Assembly: GCA_030523275.1 (NCBI GenBank)
Contig: JAUNIX010000016.1
Span: 1 to 64,000 of the forward strand
Source: Lachnospiraceae bacterium
GTDB lineage: Bacteria; Bacillota; Clostridia; Lachnospirales; Lachnospiraceae
Direction of reading: 5' to 3'
DNA: 64,000 nt
Part shown: positions 49,026-58,666 of the stretch, piece by piece
Numbering within the stretch: the first letter of the stretch is position 1
Layout of the letters: the number at the start of each line of letters is the position of its first letter
Translations under genes and position numbers: made by a program
Notes under the pieces: model-generated
The model's database searches: none
What the model saw: only the letters and a program-made list of their open reading frames with translations
What the model was told of the DNA's origin: nothing

Positions 49026-49439
49026 TTACTGTTTTACAATTTTGACAGAAACAACTTGTTCTGGATTCATCTCAATACTGATATTTAATTTCCCGCCAAG
49101 ATTTGTTTTCATTCTTCCTACATTTGTATCATCTACAAATACTTTATAATCCATCTCTGGTTCTAATTCTAATGTAATCTGTGCATCATTCGGTCCCTCT
49201 ACTTGAAACGATACTGCTGCATCCGTCGCAGAAAAATTATGTACCGTTGTTCCCGGAACTGATTCATACACCATCATTCCATTTTTTTCTAATTTTGTAA
49301 TTGTATGATATGTTTTTACTTTATATAAATCGCCTTCGAACTGAAAATCGGTTTTTTTCGTCTTTTGGGTCAGAGAATAATCCCCAAAACTTAATGTATG
49401 ATTATCTGTAACCGTAATCAAATCTTTTACTACTGCCAT
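49026..49439 (-). CDS. Small conserved beta-rich protein of unknown function
   Basis: 137-residue protein with no signal peptide or membrane helix. It is rich in beta-strand-like segments (VKTYHTITKLEKNGMMVYES; AAVSFQVEG; AQITLELEP; VSVKIVKQ). I recall similar clostridial proteins carrying the label endosialidase, but no catalytic feature supports that and the label is not adopted. It lies between clpC and radA with a good AGGAGGATATAGCG ribosome site, so it is a real gene. It may have a structural or stress role (inference from neighbours only). Confidence 0.8.
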   Translation of the reverse strand: MAVVKDLITVTDNHTLSFGDYSLTQKTKKTDFQFEGDLYKVKTYHTITKLEKNGMMVYESVPGTTVHNFSATDAAVSFQVEGPNDAQITLELEPEMDYKVFVDDTNVGRMKTNLGGKLNISIEMNPEQVVSVKIVKQ

Positions 49440-49544
49440 CGCTATATCCTCCTAAATTGTAAGTAATAAGTAACTGTTCTGAGCTGTGCAAAATTCGCTC
49501 AGAACAAGTTACGTAGTTTATTATACCATATTTCACAGCAAAAG

Positions 49545-51989
49545 CTATCTCTCGTTTTGAGAAAAAATAAGCTTTTCTCCTTTTTTTCGCAATTTCACGA
49601 CACAGCCCTGTGAAATTGTTCCATTTAAAATTTCATCCGCCATTACATCCTCAATCTCCGTCTGAATCACTCTTCGAAGTGGTCTTGCTCCATATTTCTC
49701 ATCATAGCCTTTTTCCGCCAGATAATCATACACATAGCGAGAGACATCCAGGGTAATATTAAGATTTTTTGATACCCTGTTACTTAATTCTTCCATCATC
49801 AGTTTTGCAATTTCGCGTACTTCTTCTTTTGTCAGAGAATGGAATACCATAATTTCATCAATTCGATTAAGAAATTCTGGTTTAAACATTTGACGCACTT
49901 CTTGCATAACTGCCTGCTTCATCTGTTCATGATCTTTTTTCGCATCGGCTACCGCACCAAATCCCAGTCTTTTCGGTGAAATAATACGACTGGCACCGGC
50001 ATTGGAAGTCATGATAATAATTGTATTTTTAAAATCAACTTTTCTTCCCTGTGAATCTGTAATATGCCCATCATCTAAAACTTGTAATAAAATATTAAAT
50101 ACATCCGGATGCGCCTTTTCAATTTCATCAAATAATAAAACGGCATATGGTTTTCTGCGAACTTTTTCACTTAGCTGTCCACCCTCTTCAAAACCAACAT
50201 ATCCTGGTGGAGAACCAATCAATTTTGATACACTATGCTTTTCCATATATTCTGACATATCAACGCGTATGATTTCTTCTTCACTACCAAACACTGCTTC
50301 GGCAAGTGCTTTCGACAATTCTGTCTTACCAACACCAGTTGGCCCAAGAAATAAAAAGGAACCAATTGGTCTGTTTGGTGCTTTTAAACCTACACGGTTT
50401 CTTTTGACTGCTTTTGCAACTGCCTCCACTGCTTCTGCCTGCCCGATCACTCTCTTATGAAGAATTTTTTCCATATCACGCAGACGTTTTCTCTCACTTG
50501 ACTGCAATTGCTTCACTGGTATATTCGTCCACATTGTAACAACTTCAGCAATATCCTCAGGAGTAACGACCATTCGATTCTTGTCACTTTTCTTGTCCCA
50601 TGCTTCTAATTTTTTATGATACTGCTCGTGTTTCTCATCAAATTCTCGTTTCGTCTCACGTGCTTCTTTGATCTTGCCATCAATCAGCTTTTGTTCAAAA
50701 GATTGTGCCATCCGATCAAGAGATTCCTCCATATCCTTTAGCTCCTGCGGTTTAAAATGGAGTCCCATCGTCTTTCTCGATCCCGCTTCATCAATCAAAT
50801 CAATTGCCTTATCAGGTAAACAACGATCATGCACATAACGTTTGGATAGCTGCGCGGCTGCCTGTACACTTTCCTCTGGTATTTCTACTTTATGATGCTC
50901 TTCAAAACGACTCTTTAATCCGTTTAAGATAGCAATCGTTTCCTCAATACTCGGTTCTAGGACTTCAATCGGCTGAAAGCGTCTTTCCAATGCTGCATCT
51001 TTTTCGATATATTTTGTATATTCTGCTCTAGTAGTCGCACCAATTAACTGAATCTCGCCTCTAGCAAGAGATGGCTTTAATATATTGGATGCATCAATCG
51101 CACCTTCTGCTCCACCGGCACCTATAATCGTGTGAATTTCATCTATAAATAAAATCACATCTCCCGAAGTTTTTACTTCCTGAATAATCTTCTTGATCCT
51201 CTCCTCAAACTCACCTCGGTACTTTGAACCAGCAACAACCCCCGAAAGATCAAGGCTAACTAATCGCTTTCCTTTCATTTGTTCTGGTACTGCCTGATCA
51301 GCCAATAGTTGAGCAAAACCTTCTACAACGGCAGTTTTACCAACTCCTGGATCACCGACAAAACATGGATTGTTTTTGGTACGACGACTTAAAATCTGGA
51401 TCAAACGTTCTAATTCTCTTTGTCTGCCAATCACAGGATCTAATTTCCCTTCCTGAGCAAGCTGCGTAAGGTCTGTACTATATTGACTTAAAATACCTGC
51501 TTGAACAGAAGCTTTTTGTGCTTTTCCCTGTAATTCTGCCTTCGCTGCCGAAGGATCCAACCCTGCGGCTAACAGACAGTCCATAAAAACTCGTTTGATA
51601 TCTACTCCTAATTCCAGTAGAATCTGATATGCTAAACATTCTGGATCTGCCAAAAGGCTACATAAAATATGTTCTGTTCCAATTACTGGAAATCCGTATC
51701 TTGCTGCAAGTTGCTCACTTTGCTCTAAAAGATACATCAATCGTGGTGTAAAATCAGTTCCAGGATCAGCCGTGTCATCAGCAAACACATCATCTCGATG
51801 AATAATCGTGATCACATCATCCTCTTTCACACCATGACTTATCAGAACATTCGCTGCAACTCCCTCTCTCGCCCATAAAAGTCCAAGCAAAAGATGTTCC
51901 GTGCCGACATATTCATGTCCTAATTCTTCAACTGCCAGTTTTGCATGCTCAAGCGCACACTCAGCTGTCACGGTAAATGGTAAACCCAT
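49545..51989 (-). CDS. clpC: ATP-dependent Clp protease ATP-binding subunit ClpC
   Basis: AAA+ unfoldase that feeds proteins to ClpP. It has 814 residues: paired Clp_N repeats (1-145), first AAA+ module with [13 protein letters not shown] and DEIHTI, a short coiled middle region (about 410-470, [21 protein letters not shown]), and a second AAA+ module with [14 protein letters not shown]. The ClpP-contact loop region is followed by the C-terminal D2 domain ([17 protein letters not shown]). It starts five bases after a GntR-type regulator. ctsR, mcsA and mcsB, the usual Bacillus partners, are absent. Confidence 0.96.
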   Translation of the reverse strand: MGLPFTVTAECALEHAKLAVEELGHEYVGTEHLLLGLLWAREGVAANVLISHGVKEDDVITIIHRDDVFADDTADPGTDFTPRLMYLLEQSEQLAARYGFPVIGTEHILCSLLADPECLAYQILLELGVDIKRVFMDCLLAAGLDPSAAKAELQGKAQKASVQAGILSQYSTDLTQLAQEGKLDPVIGRQRELERLIQILSRRTKNNPCFVGDPGVGKTAVVEGFAQLLADQAVPEQMKGKRLVSLDLSGVVAGSKYRGEFEERIKKIIQEVKTSGDVILFIDEIHTIIGAGGAEGAIDASNILKPSLARGEIQLIGATTRAEYTKYIEKDAALERRFQPIEVLEPSIEETIAILNGLKSRFEEHHKVEIPEESVQAAAQLSKRYVHDRCLPDKAIDLIDEAGSRKTMGLHFKPQELKDMEESLDRMAQSFEQKLIDGKIKEARETKREFDEKHEQYHKKLEAWDKKSDKNRMVVTPEDIAEVVTMWTNIPVKQLQSSERKRLRDMEKILHKRVIGQAEAVEAVAKAVKRNRVGLKAPNRPIGSFLFLGPTGVGKTELSKALAEAVFGSEEEIIRVDMSEYMEKHSVSKLIGSPPGYVGFEEGGQLSEKVRRKPYAVLLFDEIEKAHPDVFNILLQVLDDGHITDSQGRKVDFKNTIIIMTSNAGASRIISPKRLGFGAVADAKKDHEQMKQAVMQEVRQMFKPEFLNRIDEIMVFHSLTKEEVREIAKLMMEELSNRVSKNLNITLDVSRYVYDYLAEKGYDEKYGARPLRRVIQTEIEDVMADEILNGTISQGCVVKLRKKGEKLIFSQNER

Positions 51990-51994
51990 TTTAT

Positions 51995-52381
51995 TTATTC
52001 CTCCTGATTATTTATAATTTCATCATATAACTGATCTATGAGATTATGCATCTCATTTTTTGAAATGCCTTTACAAATTGCCTGAGCAATCGTCATTCGC
52101 AATTTCATATAGACCGCTTCCATCTCTTTATTTTTCTCTTGAGTCTGGACACATATAACCGCACCCTTTCTGCGATCTAACGTCAAATAACCTTCCTGAC
52201 GTAAAATACCATACGCTTTATTTACTGTATGCATGTTCACACCAAGATGATTGGCAAGCTGACGGACAGATGGCAAAGACTCTCCACTTTGAAGTCCTTC
52301 CGTCGCAATACCCATTACAATTTGATTTCGAAGCTGTATATAGATTGCCTCATCGCTATTAAAATCAATCTCTATGATCAT
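51995..52381 (-). CDS. Short GntR-family regulator (YtrA type) of the clpC operon
   Basis: 128-residue regulator. It has an N-terminal GntR wHTH (about 8-75: IYIQLRNQIVMGIATEGLQSGESLPSVRQLANHLGVNMHTVNKAYGILRQEGYL) and a short helical C-terminal tail of the YtrA type with no effector domain. The start at 52381 has AAGGAAGAAGG seven bases upstream; a TTG ten codons earlier is less likely. It lies five bases before clpC, so it is probably an autoregulator of the clpC operon acting at 52417-52447. Confidence 0.9.
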   Translation of the reverse strand: MIIEIDFNSDEAIYIQLRNQIVMGIATEGLQSGESLPSVRQLANHLGVNMHTVNKAYGILRQEGYLTLDRRKGAVICVQTQEKNKEMEAVYMKLRMTIAQAICKGISKNEMHNLIDQLYDEIINNQEE

Positions 52382-52416
52382 GCCGCTACCTTCTTCCTTT
52401 ATGTATTTCAAACAGT

Positions 52417-52447
52417 TTTGTATATTTTGTTCCTCCTGTTATACAAA
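52417..52447. promoter_or_regulatory. Candidate operator at the clpC operon promoter
   Basis: A perfect inverted repeat TTTGTATA-N15-TATACAAA begins inside the -10 element and continues into the leader. The position is ideal for repression by the GntR-family protein encoded first in the operon. The binding protein is inferred. Confidence 0.6.
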
Positions 52448-52475
52448 GAATAGCACATAGAGCCATTTTTCTCAA
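52447..52475 (-). promoter_or_regulatory. Promoter of the gntR-clpC operon
   Basis: TTGAGA (52475-52470), a 17-base spacer and TATTCT (52452-52447), overlapping the candidate operator. Confidence 0.7.
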
Positions 52476-52494
52476 CTATTTTTTGAATAAATCC

Positions 52495-52672
52495 CTATAT
52501 CAGATATGAGATGACTCCCACCTCTACAGGTGGTGAGTAACAAGTTTTTATCAGTGGGAGTTCAATCTCCCATCTGATATACGCTCCGCGAGGATGCGCA
52601 GGGATTCGGATATGTATTATGTCAGTGAAAACTGACCCGAATCCCGCGCCAAGACTCGCAAGTCTTGAATAC
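52495..52672. repeat. Multi-hairpin palindromic element (possible IS200/IS605-like remnant)
   Basis: Four nested or serial hairpins fill the gap. ATATCAGAT (52495 on) pairs with ATCTGATAT near 52572, with GACTCCCAC/GTGGGAGT and CCACCT/AGGTGG inside. GCGC-GGGATTCGG pairs with CCGAATCCC-GCGC (52596-52649). TCAGT pairs with ACTGA. AAGACT pairs with AGTCTT (52651-52666). It contains ACGCTCCGCGAG, like copy B. The 73-codon frame through it is not supported as a gene. Hairpin-rich ends suggest a transposable or palindrome-associated element. Confidence 0.65.
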
Positions 52673-52710
52673 AAAAAGGTATGTCCAGTCGATTCCGGAC
52701 ATACCTTTTT
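52673..52710. terminator. Terminator of the FprA gene
   Basis: A perfect 14-bp stem, AAAAAGGTATGTCC with GGACATACCTTTTT, has a 10-base loop and is bidirectional. It lies about 30 bases after the flavoprotein stop. Confidence 0.88.
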
Positions 52711-52738
52711 CAGCATTTTTTATAATTGGTAAAATCAA

Positions 52739-53902
52739 TTATGCAAGTAAATTGTCTGCTAACTCTTCCATTGCTTTTACTGTGTCATCATTCATTGTAG
52801 ATTTGATCGTAACAACAGGATCAACTGTAGTAATATCTTTCAGACCTTCTACGAACGCTTTCATCTGTCTTCCAGCAGTTGGAGCCCATGTACCATTTTC
52901 CATGAAAGCAACGGTACGTTTCTGATAACTCTTAGATTTTAAATGATGTAAGAAATCTTCCATACATGGGAAAATGCCTCCATCATATGTTGCTGCTGCT
53001 AAAACCATCTTGTCATAACGGAATGCATCTTCCACTGCTTCTGCCATATCATCTCTAGATAAGTCTGTAATAGCAACTTTCTTTGCACCTTTTGCTTCTA
53101 AGATCTCTGCAAGCTTCTTCGCTGCTTTTGCTGTATTTCCATGGATAGAAGCATATGCAACTAAGATACCTTCATCTTCTGGTTCGTATTTGCTCCATGT
53201 ATCATAAAGTCCGATATAATAACCCAGATTTTCTTTTAAGATTGGTCCATGTAAAGGACAGATCATCTGGATGTCTAATGTTGCAGCTTTCTTTAATAAA
53301 GCCTGTACTTGTTTACCGTATTTTCCAACAATGTTGAAGTAGTAACGTCTTGCTTCACAAGCCCAATCTTCGTCTGTATCTAATGCACCGAATTTACCGA
53401 ATCCATCAGCAGCAAATAAGATCTTTTCAGACTGTTCATATTCAACCATAACTTCTGGCCAATGAACCATTGGTGCCATAAAGAACTGTAATGTATGTTC
53501 TCCAAGAGATAATGTTTCACCTTCTTTTACGACTACTTTTCTATCTGTCAGATCAAAATCAAAGAACTGTGGAATCATATTAAATGTTTTTGCGTTTCCA
53601 ACAATTTTTGCTTCTGGATATTTTTCTGCTAATACCTGAAGGCTTGCTGCATGGTCTGGTTCCATATGAGATACTACGATGTAATCTACATTACGTCCAG
53701 CTAATGCCTCTTCCAGATTTGTTAACCATTCGTCTGTTTTTCTCTTATCAACTGTATCCATAACAGCTACTTTTTCGTCCAAAATTACATATGAATTATA
53801 AGAAACTCCATTTGGAACTATGTACTGGCTTTCAAATAAATCAATTGTCTTATCATCTACCCCAATATACTTGATAGATTCTGTAATTGTGATATCTTTC
53901 AT
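52739..53902 (-). CDS. FprA-family flavodiiron protein
   Basis: Reduces O2 to water or NO to N2O, protecting anaerobes. It has 387 residues. The metallo-beta-lactamase-like diiron domain (1-250) has the HxExDH motif HMEPDH, MVHWPEVMVEY and CPLHGPIL. The flavodoxin domain (about 250-387) has an FMN loop at ASIHGNTAKAAKKLAE and ATYDGG. The start at 53902 has GGAGG six bases upstream. It needs a rubredoxin or similar electron donor not found nearby. Confidence 0.95.
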   Translation of the reverse strand: MKDITITESIKYIGVDDKTIDLFESQYIVPNGVSYNSYVILDEKVAVMDTVDKRKTDEWLTNLEEALAGRNVDYIVVSHMEPDHAASLQVLAEKYPEAKIVGNAKTFNMIPQFFDFDLTDRKVVVKEGETLSLGEHTLQFFMAPMVHWPEVMVEYEQSEKILFAADGFGKFGALDTDEDWACEARRYYFNIVGKYGKQVQALLKKAATLDIQMICPLHGPILKENLGYYIGLYDTWSKYEPEDEGILVAYASIHGNTAKAAKKLAEILEAKGAKKVAITDLSRDDMAEAVEDAFRYDKMVLAAATYDGGIFPCMEDFLHHLKSKSYQKRTVAFMENGTWAPTAGRQMKAFVEGLKDITTVDPVVTIKSTMNDDTVKAMEELADNLLA

Positions 53903-54062
53903 TCTTAACCTCCAAATTAGAATCATTATGTTTGTAGTTATTTGTGACTACTATAACATACTTTTCCAGTAGATTCCAGCAAAAATAAGTTCTATTTTTA
54001 ATACAATTTGTCTATAACAGACGAAAGTTAGATGTTTTATTTCATAATTTTAATTTTATTGA

Positions 54063-54881
54063 TTAAAAATACGCTTTCGCATATGTTTTAAACGTTCCAT
54101 TCTTGACATAACCCTTTTTACCCTTGCTATTTTTTACCTTAATATAGTAAGTATTTTTATTCTTCCAGTAAAATCCGATTACACTGAATTTTTCTTTATT
54201 TTTTAGTTTAAACGCAACTTTTTTACTTCCTGGGCTTTTGTAAACTTTATTTGTACCTTTACATTTGTATTTTGTTCCATATTCTTCAATTGAAAATGAT
54301 TTATTCGTTGATGTGACAAATTTCCCTTTTTTAAATACAACAGTATCATAAATACTTTTTATTCCTAATCCATTTTTTAAATTAAGATTTACTCCTACAG
54401 ATAATTTACCATTTTTTACAGGGAAATATGCTGTCTCCTCTCCGGCAACTGATATATATTTTACACTTGAATATTTTTGCTTAATGACTGATTTGATATC
54501 CTGTACTTTTGCAAATTTTCCATTTTTAAAGGTATAATAGTTTAAATTAACAGAACTAAATATATCCTCTAGCCCTTTCCCTGATGCAATGAAAATCTCC
54601 ATCTGCTTATCCGACTGATCCATATCAGCTACGGCAATTTCTGCATATTGACTTTTCGTACTAAATACTTTCTTTCCATTGATTGTTAACTGCTTATTAT
54701 AACCGCTCCCTGTAAAATTATATAAGAGTTTTTCTTTTGCTCCATCTTTGTCTAAATCATATGTATATGTTTTTCCAGTTTGTAACCATTTTGGTTTTGC
54801 AGATTTTGCCGACACATCTGTTTTACCAAAAAGAATCAAACAGAACATCACACTACATAAAATCAATAACTTCTTTTTCAT
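54063..54881 (-). CDS. Secreted protein with C-terminal SH3-like domain
   Basis: 272 residues with a signal peptide (1-25: KKKLLILCSVMFCLILFGKTDVSA). The middle region has calcium-blade-like or VCBS-like features (YDLDKDGAKEKLLY; IAVADMDQSDKQMEIFIA). The C-terminal basic, Lys/Tyr-rich SH3-like segment (YKSPGSKKVAFKLKNKEKFSVI...YYIKVKNSKGKKGYVKNGT) has the usual strand pattern of wall-binding SH3b domains. Likely extracellular and wall-associated; activity unknown. Very AT-rich, Lys/Asn-rich. It is divergent from the gene at 55095. Confidence 0.82.
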   Translation of the reverse strand: MKKKLLILCSVMFCLILFGKTDVSAKSAKPKWLQTGKTYTYDLDKDGAKEKLLYNFTGSGYNKQLTINGKKVFSTKSQYAEIAVADMDQSDKQMEIFIASGKGLEDIFSSVNLNYYTFKNGKFAKVQDIKSVIKQKYSSVKYISVAGEETAYFPVKNGKLSVGVNLNLKNGLGIKSIYDTVVFKKGKFVTSTNKSFSIEEYGTKYKCKGTNKVYKSPGSKKVAFKLKNKEKFSVIGFYWKNKNTYYIKVKNSKGKKGYVKNGTFKTYAKAYF

Positions 54882-55094
54882 CTTTCTTGCCCTCCATGAC
54901 TCCGTTTATTATGAATTATACTCTCCCTTATTCACATTCTCTTCAAATGCTTCCTTAACTTGACTACTCCTTTCTCTCATGTTATTTTTAACTATACTAT
55001 AAATATTTTAACAACCAAATTATATTCTAACAATATGGGCTACCTATTGGGCAAAAATATTTTTGGTTTTTATACAGGGGAGGGAATGTTCCAT

Positions 55095-56537
55095 ATGGAC
55101 AAATTAACGAATTATTGTAATGAATTATTTATAGCAGAAAATACCAGTTTATATCGTTTTTGTAAAAATCACAATCTGGAAAGAACATGCATTCGAAGAT
55201 TATTAAAGGGTGAGAGACTTCCAAAAGAAGATGTTTTTGAGGAATTTGCAAATGCGCTGACATTGACACCACAAGAATCAATAAAACTTCATGAATTATA
55301 TCAACGTCAGAAATTAGGTCCTGTCCGCTATGAAAACAGAATTTTTATAAAAGATCTTTTAGAATACATTGGAAATGGACATCAATTCCATTTTTCACAA
55401 AGTATTACCTCTCATTATAATCCTATAGCATTTGAGAAAAAAACGATAAAAATTGATAATCCACTTGATCTATCTTATATATTTCAACAAATATTGACTA
55501 CGGAAAAACATAGTGTTTACAGCAATATTTCTGCAAACACTCCATTCTTTTTTCAATCTTTTCAGCAAAGTTTTGGCAAAAGAAAATCGTCCGTTCCATT
55601 TTTTCATATTTTAACGTTGTTAAAAAACACAGAAATACAAAAAGATGTAAATTATAATCTGAAAGTATTGAAAAATATTACCTCATTTTCTTTTCAAAAT
55701 CATTTTCATTATCAACCATTTTATTTTTATGGAAATCCAACGAATGAAAATGCGACTGTTTCATTTCCATATTATTTATTGACGTCAAAATATATTTTAT
55801 TTTTATCAGAAAATTGCAAAGAAGGTCTTTTTTCCACAGATGCTGAATTAATTCAGATTTACCATCAACAATGTAAAAAGATGATTGAGAATGCACAACC
55901 TTTTATTTATTACGCTCTCGATCCTACACAAATGTTGGAACGTTTTCATTCTGCTTTGAATACAACGGAAGCACCTGCACATCCATTGTATACATTTGAC
56001 TTTTTCCCATGCTTGTTTAAAGTTTATTCCCATGATCTATTTATACCGCAATTAACAGACGAGTATAAACATAATACTGAACTAATACAGACAATTGACT
56101 CTTTATCCAAGGTCACGGCCAACTTTCCTTTATATGAAGCGTTTATATCATATGAAGGTTTGTTGCACTTTACAAAGACAGGGGAACTTGGTAAATGCTG
56201 CAGTCATGTATTAAACCCTTTTGCTCCGGCAGAACGAAAACTTATTTTAGAAAAAGTACAATCTTATTGTGCCGATGGTACTTATCTTCTACATATTTTA
56301 CCAAAACATTATTTTCATAACTCTCCTGAAATCAGTTTGGAATTATACAGCGATCATAGAGTATCGTTGCTTTCTATGAATCAGGAGAATCTGTTTTCCT
56401 CTTTTTATTTGAGAGAAAACAGTATTTATGATGCTATTTTGGATTATTTTGAAAGCCTCTTAGAAAATCCAGAGGTGAGTTCAGTGGAAGAAAGTGCGAA
56501 GATAATACAAGAAATGATCGATGAATATCTTGGTTGA
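55095..56537 (+). CDS. Large protein with N-terminal HTH-like domain, unknown function
   Basis: 480 residues, AT-rich. Residues about 15-70 look like a lambda-repressor-like HTH (NTSLYRFCKNHNLERTCIRRLLKGERLPKEDVFEEFANAL). Residues 70-480 are an unrecognised mixed alpha/beta region rich in Phe, Tyr and His, without membrane segments. The start at 55095 has GGAGG ten bases upstream; an ATG at 55086 is possible. The region upstream of 55086 has no ribosome site. It may be a regulator with a large ligand- or peptide-sensing part, similar in layout to Rgg-like or other regulators, but this is a guess. Divergent partner: the SH3-like secreted protein. Confidence 0.75.
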   Translation: MDKLTNYCNELFIAENTSLYRFCKNHNLERTCIRRLLKGERLPKEDVFEEFANALTLTPQESIKLHELYQRQKLGPVRYENRIFIKDLLEYIGNGHQFHFSQSITSHYNPIAFEKKTIKIDNPLDLSYIFQQILTTEKHSVYSNISANTPFFFQSFQQSFGKRKSSVPFFHILTLLKNTEIQKDVNYNLKVLKNITSFSFQNHFHYQPFYFYGNPTNENATVSFPYYLLTSKYILFLSENCKEGLFSTDAELIQIYHQQCKKMIENAQPFIYYALDPTQMLERFHSALNTTEAPAHPLYTFDFFPCLFKVYSHDLFIPQLTDEYKHNTELIQTIDSLSKVTANFPLYEAFISYEGLLHFTKTGELGKCCSHVLNPFAPAERKLILEKVQSYCADGTYLLHILPKHYFHNSPEISLELYSDHRVSLLSMNQENLFSSFYLRENSIYDAILDYFESLLENPEVSSVEESAKIIQEMIDEYLG

Positions 56538-56598
56538 TGCAATGTTGGGGAAAATAAAGGGTACAATCAGGATCTCTTTAAACGCAAGATAATAAAGT

Positions 56599-56631
56599 GG
56601 AGCAGATTCCCCATTATGGATTATCTGCTCC
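56599..56631. terminator. Convergent terminator
   Basis: GGAGCAGAT pairs with ATCTGCTCC around a 15-base loop. It lies between the HTH-like gene and the Rpn-type gene; its U tracts are weak. Confidence 0.65.
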
Positions 56632-56645
56632 TTGTCACCAATCAT

Positions 56646-57500
56646 TTACAATTTTTCTATTTCATCCAATTCTAATTCTGTTGCTTCTTTTATTTCCTCT
56701 TTGGTCATCCCCTTCTGTTTCATCCACAAAGCAATTTTTAAATTAGCTCGATGCTCCCCAACTTCCTCATGATATTCTGCTTCTCTTCTCTTATGTAATT
56801 CTTCGTCATAGCATATGGTGATCATATCCTCAATCTCTCCTTTCTCCTTCAATAAAATATCTTTCAAAATTCCTTTTTTCAAACATTTCTCCACCGTTTT
56901 ATGCGCTGCCTGCTGAATCTTCATGCCTCTATCCAGATTTTTTCTTATCATATCTACAAAGATCGCATACTCTTTTAATGGTCTGCATCGCTCCATTAAC
57001 TCTTTGTTATGCCCGTAATTGATGTTTAACATGACCGCTTTAAAATCCAAAAAGTCACTATATGGTAGTTCTGTTTCCCTAAAAGCATCTTTCAAATAAA
57101 TTTCTTCATAATCCGGCTGTTCCTCTGTTCCATTGTAAAAAACTAAATAAATTGGTTTTGGAAGTTGAATTCTCTGATTTCCATAAATATCCAGTTCATT
57201 TTCCCGAATATAATCTTTATATAATTCTGCAAGATACAATAATCCCCGGATTGGCATATTTCTATTTTGAGTGCTTTGATGTTCGTAGATATTCAAAATA
57301 TCATCTATGATAAACGAAACATCATTTTCCATTCCCAAAAATACAACCCGATCGATCGTATTTACATGAACTGCTTCTGCATTTGTATAATGCGTTTTTC
57401 TGATCGCATTATACAGATTCAAAATGGCTTGTTTATCTTTAAATACCTTTTTAAACAATGCATCTTTATAGGTACGGTTTACATAACTGTTTTTCTCCAA
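56646..57500 (-). CDS. Rpn-family nuclease (PD-(D/E)XK transposase-like), TTG start
   Basis: 284-residue protein of the recombination-promoting nuclease family (RpnA/YhgA-like, PD-(D/E)XK). Typical N-terminal YKDALFKKVFKDKQAILNLYNAI, a middle nuclease region (VSFIIDDILNIYEHQSTQNRNMPIRGLLYLAELY with GNQRIQLPKPIYLVFYNGTEEQP), and a helical C-terminal tail ending KGMTKEEIKEATELELDEIEKL. The start is TTG at 57500, with GGAGG seven bases upstream. Such genes occur in many copies and spread horizontally; some promote RecA-independent recombination. It appears intact, with no terminal inverted repeats seen. Confidence 0.85.
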   Translation of the reverse strand: MEKNSYVNRTYKDALFKKVFKDKQAILNLYNAIRKTHYTNAEAVHVNTIDRVVFLGMENDVSFIIDDILNIYEHQSTQNRNMPIRGLLYLAELYKDYIRENELDIYGNQRIQLPKPIYLVFYNGTEEQPDYEEIYLKDAFRETELPYSDFLDFKAVMLNINYGHNKELMERCRPLKEYAIFVDMIRKNLDRGMKIQQAAHKTVEKCLKKGILKDILLKEKGEIEDMITICYDEELHKRREAEYHEEVGEHRANLKIALWMKQKGMTKEEIKEATELELDEIEKL

Positions 57501-57675
57501 TCTTTTACCTCCAGTATAACATTTGTATCTTTATCATACAATATAGGGTTTTGAACCTTGCCGATGAACCTCGGTATCTTTGAAATGAATTAGAATTTTA
57601 GATTTCAATAGATTGTCTATATTATAACATATTTGTAATTTATTTACAATTCTGTTTTAATAAATTTATGCAAAG

Positions 57676-57718
57676 AAATGGCACTATCAAAGCGATTTGT
57701 TCTTTGACAATGCCATTT
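57676..57718. terminator. Terminator after the Ig-like/transglutaminase gene
   Basis: AAATGGCA..TCAAAG pairs with CTTTGA..TGCCATTT (57676-57692 with 57702-57718), followed by C and A/T runs. It lies 22 bases after the Big_2 tail stop. The rest of 57501-57739 holds no recognisable gene. Confidence 0.7.
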
Positions 57719-57739
57719 TTCGATCATGCTAAGTTTTTA

Positions 57740-58666
57740 TTATTTAATCTTAACCGTCACGCTCTTCTTCTTTCCACTTCCATCGGTTGCCATCGCTGTA
57801 ATTTTCACACTCTTACCTTTTCCAGCTTTTAATGTCGTAACTTTTCCCGCTGAATTTACTTTCGCATATTTTGTATTCGAAGAAGTCCATTTCAGTGCTT
57901 TATTGGCACCTTTAGAAGCAGTTACTTTCGCTTTTAACTTCAAACTCTTTCCGGCATTGACTGGTTTATTTCCTGAAACTGCAACCTTTGTTACCTCCCC
58001 TTTCATAACTGAAATCTTATAAGTTGCTTTTTTCTTGCTGCCATCCTGTGCTGTTGCTGTGATTGTCACTGTCTTACCACCAGTTTTCTTCTTAATTGTG
58101 ACAACACCTTTACTGCTGACTGTAGCTACTTTTGTATTCGAAGAAGTCCATTTTATTTTCTTGTTTGAAACATCAGACGGTGAAATGACTGTTGTTAATG
58201 TAATCTTTTTACCTGCTGCAATCTTTTTCGAAATTCCTGACAATGTTATCTTACTAATACCATAAATAGATAGGTTATAAGTACCTTTTATTCCACTTCC
58301 ATCCTGTGCCGTTGCTGTGATCGTCACACTCTTACCGGCTGCATTACTTTTTGTCGTGACTACACCCTTTTGATCTACCGTTGCATAAGATGTATTGCTG
58401 GATTTCCATGTCACTTTTTTATTTGTCGCATTGCTCGGAGTTATGGTTGCTTTTAACGTAATCTTCTTGCATGCAGCAACTTTCGAAATACCAGATATTG
58501 CAATTTTTTTCACTTTTACTGTTTTATTTACTGTCGTATTGCTATTCTGAGTGCTATTATTTCCCCCTGACTGGCTATTATTGCCCGGCTGATTATTTGT
58601 ATCGGGCTTAGTGTTTCCGTTATCACCATTATTGATTGTGTTTCCTGCTACAATCTTAAAAGATGC
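57740..58666 (-). CDS. Big_2 tail in the -1 frame of the transglutaminase gene
   Basis: Open frame of about 308 codons that continues the transglutaminase protein only through a -1 shift at 58672-58666. It holds a Ser/Asn/Gly-rich linker, then three Big_2 Ig-like domains (each with KKITL, ATNKKVTWKSSNTSYATVDQ or similar, and VTITATAQDGSG), ending VTVKIK. There is no ribosome site before the first GTG at 58513, so it is not an independent gene. The three domains are nearly identical at DNA level to 61462-62250. It is read as the C-terminal part of the same protein, either frameshifted or broken. Confidence 0.75.
   Translation of the reverse strand, partial: ASFKIVAGNTINNGDNGNTKPDTNNQPGNNSQSGGNNSTQNSNTTVNKTVKVKKIAISGISKVAACKKITLKATITPSNATNKKVTWKSSNTSYATVDQKGVVTTKSNAAGKSVTITATAQDGSGIKGTYNLSIYGISKITLSGISKKIAAGKKITLTTVISPSDVSNKKIKWTSSNTKVATVSSKGVVTIKKKTGGKTVTITATAQDGSKKKATYKISVMKGEVTKVAVSGNKPVNAGKSLKLKAKVTASKGANKALKWTSSNTKYAKVNSAGKVTTLKAGKGKSVKITAMATDGSGKKKSVTVKIK

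Noticed and set aside
49026..49439. Endosialidase label for the 137-residue protein
   Set aside because: It is far too short for a glycosidase and shows no catalytic motif. The label is only recalled from similar entries.
52495..52716. 73-codon open frame on the minus strand
   Set aside because: It runs through stacked hairpins and the fprA terminator and has no ribosome site. It is better explained as a palindromic element.
57740..58513. Independent Big_2 protein starting at GTG 58513
   Set aside because: There is no ribosome site, and the frame is open upstream to the slippery heptamer, where it joins the preceding protein.
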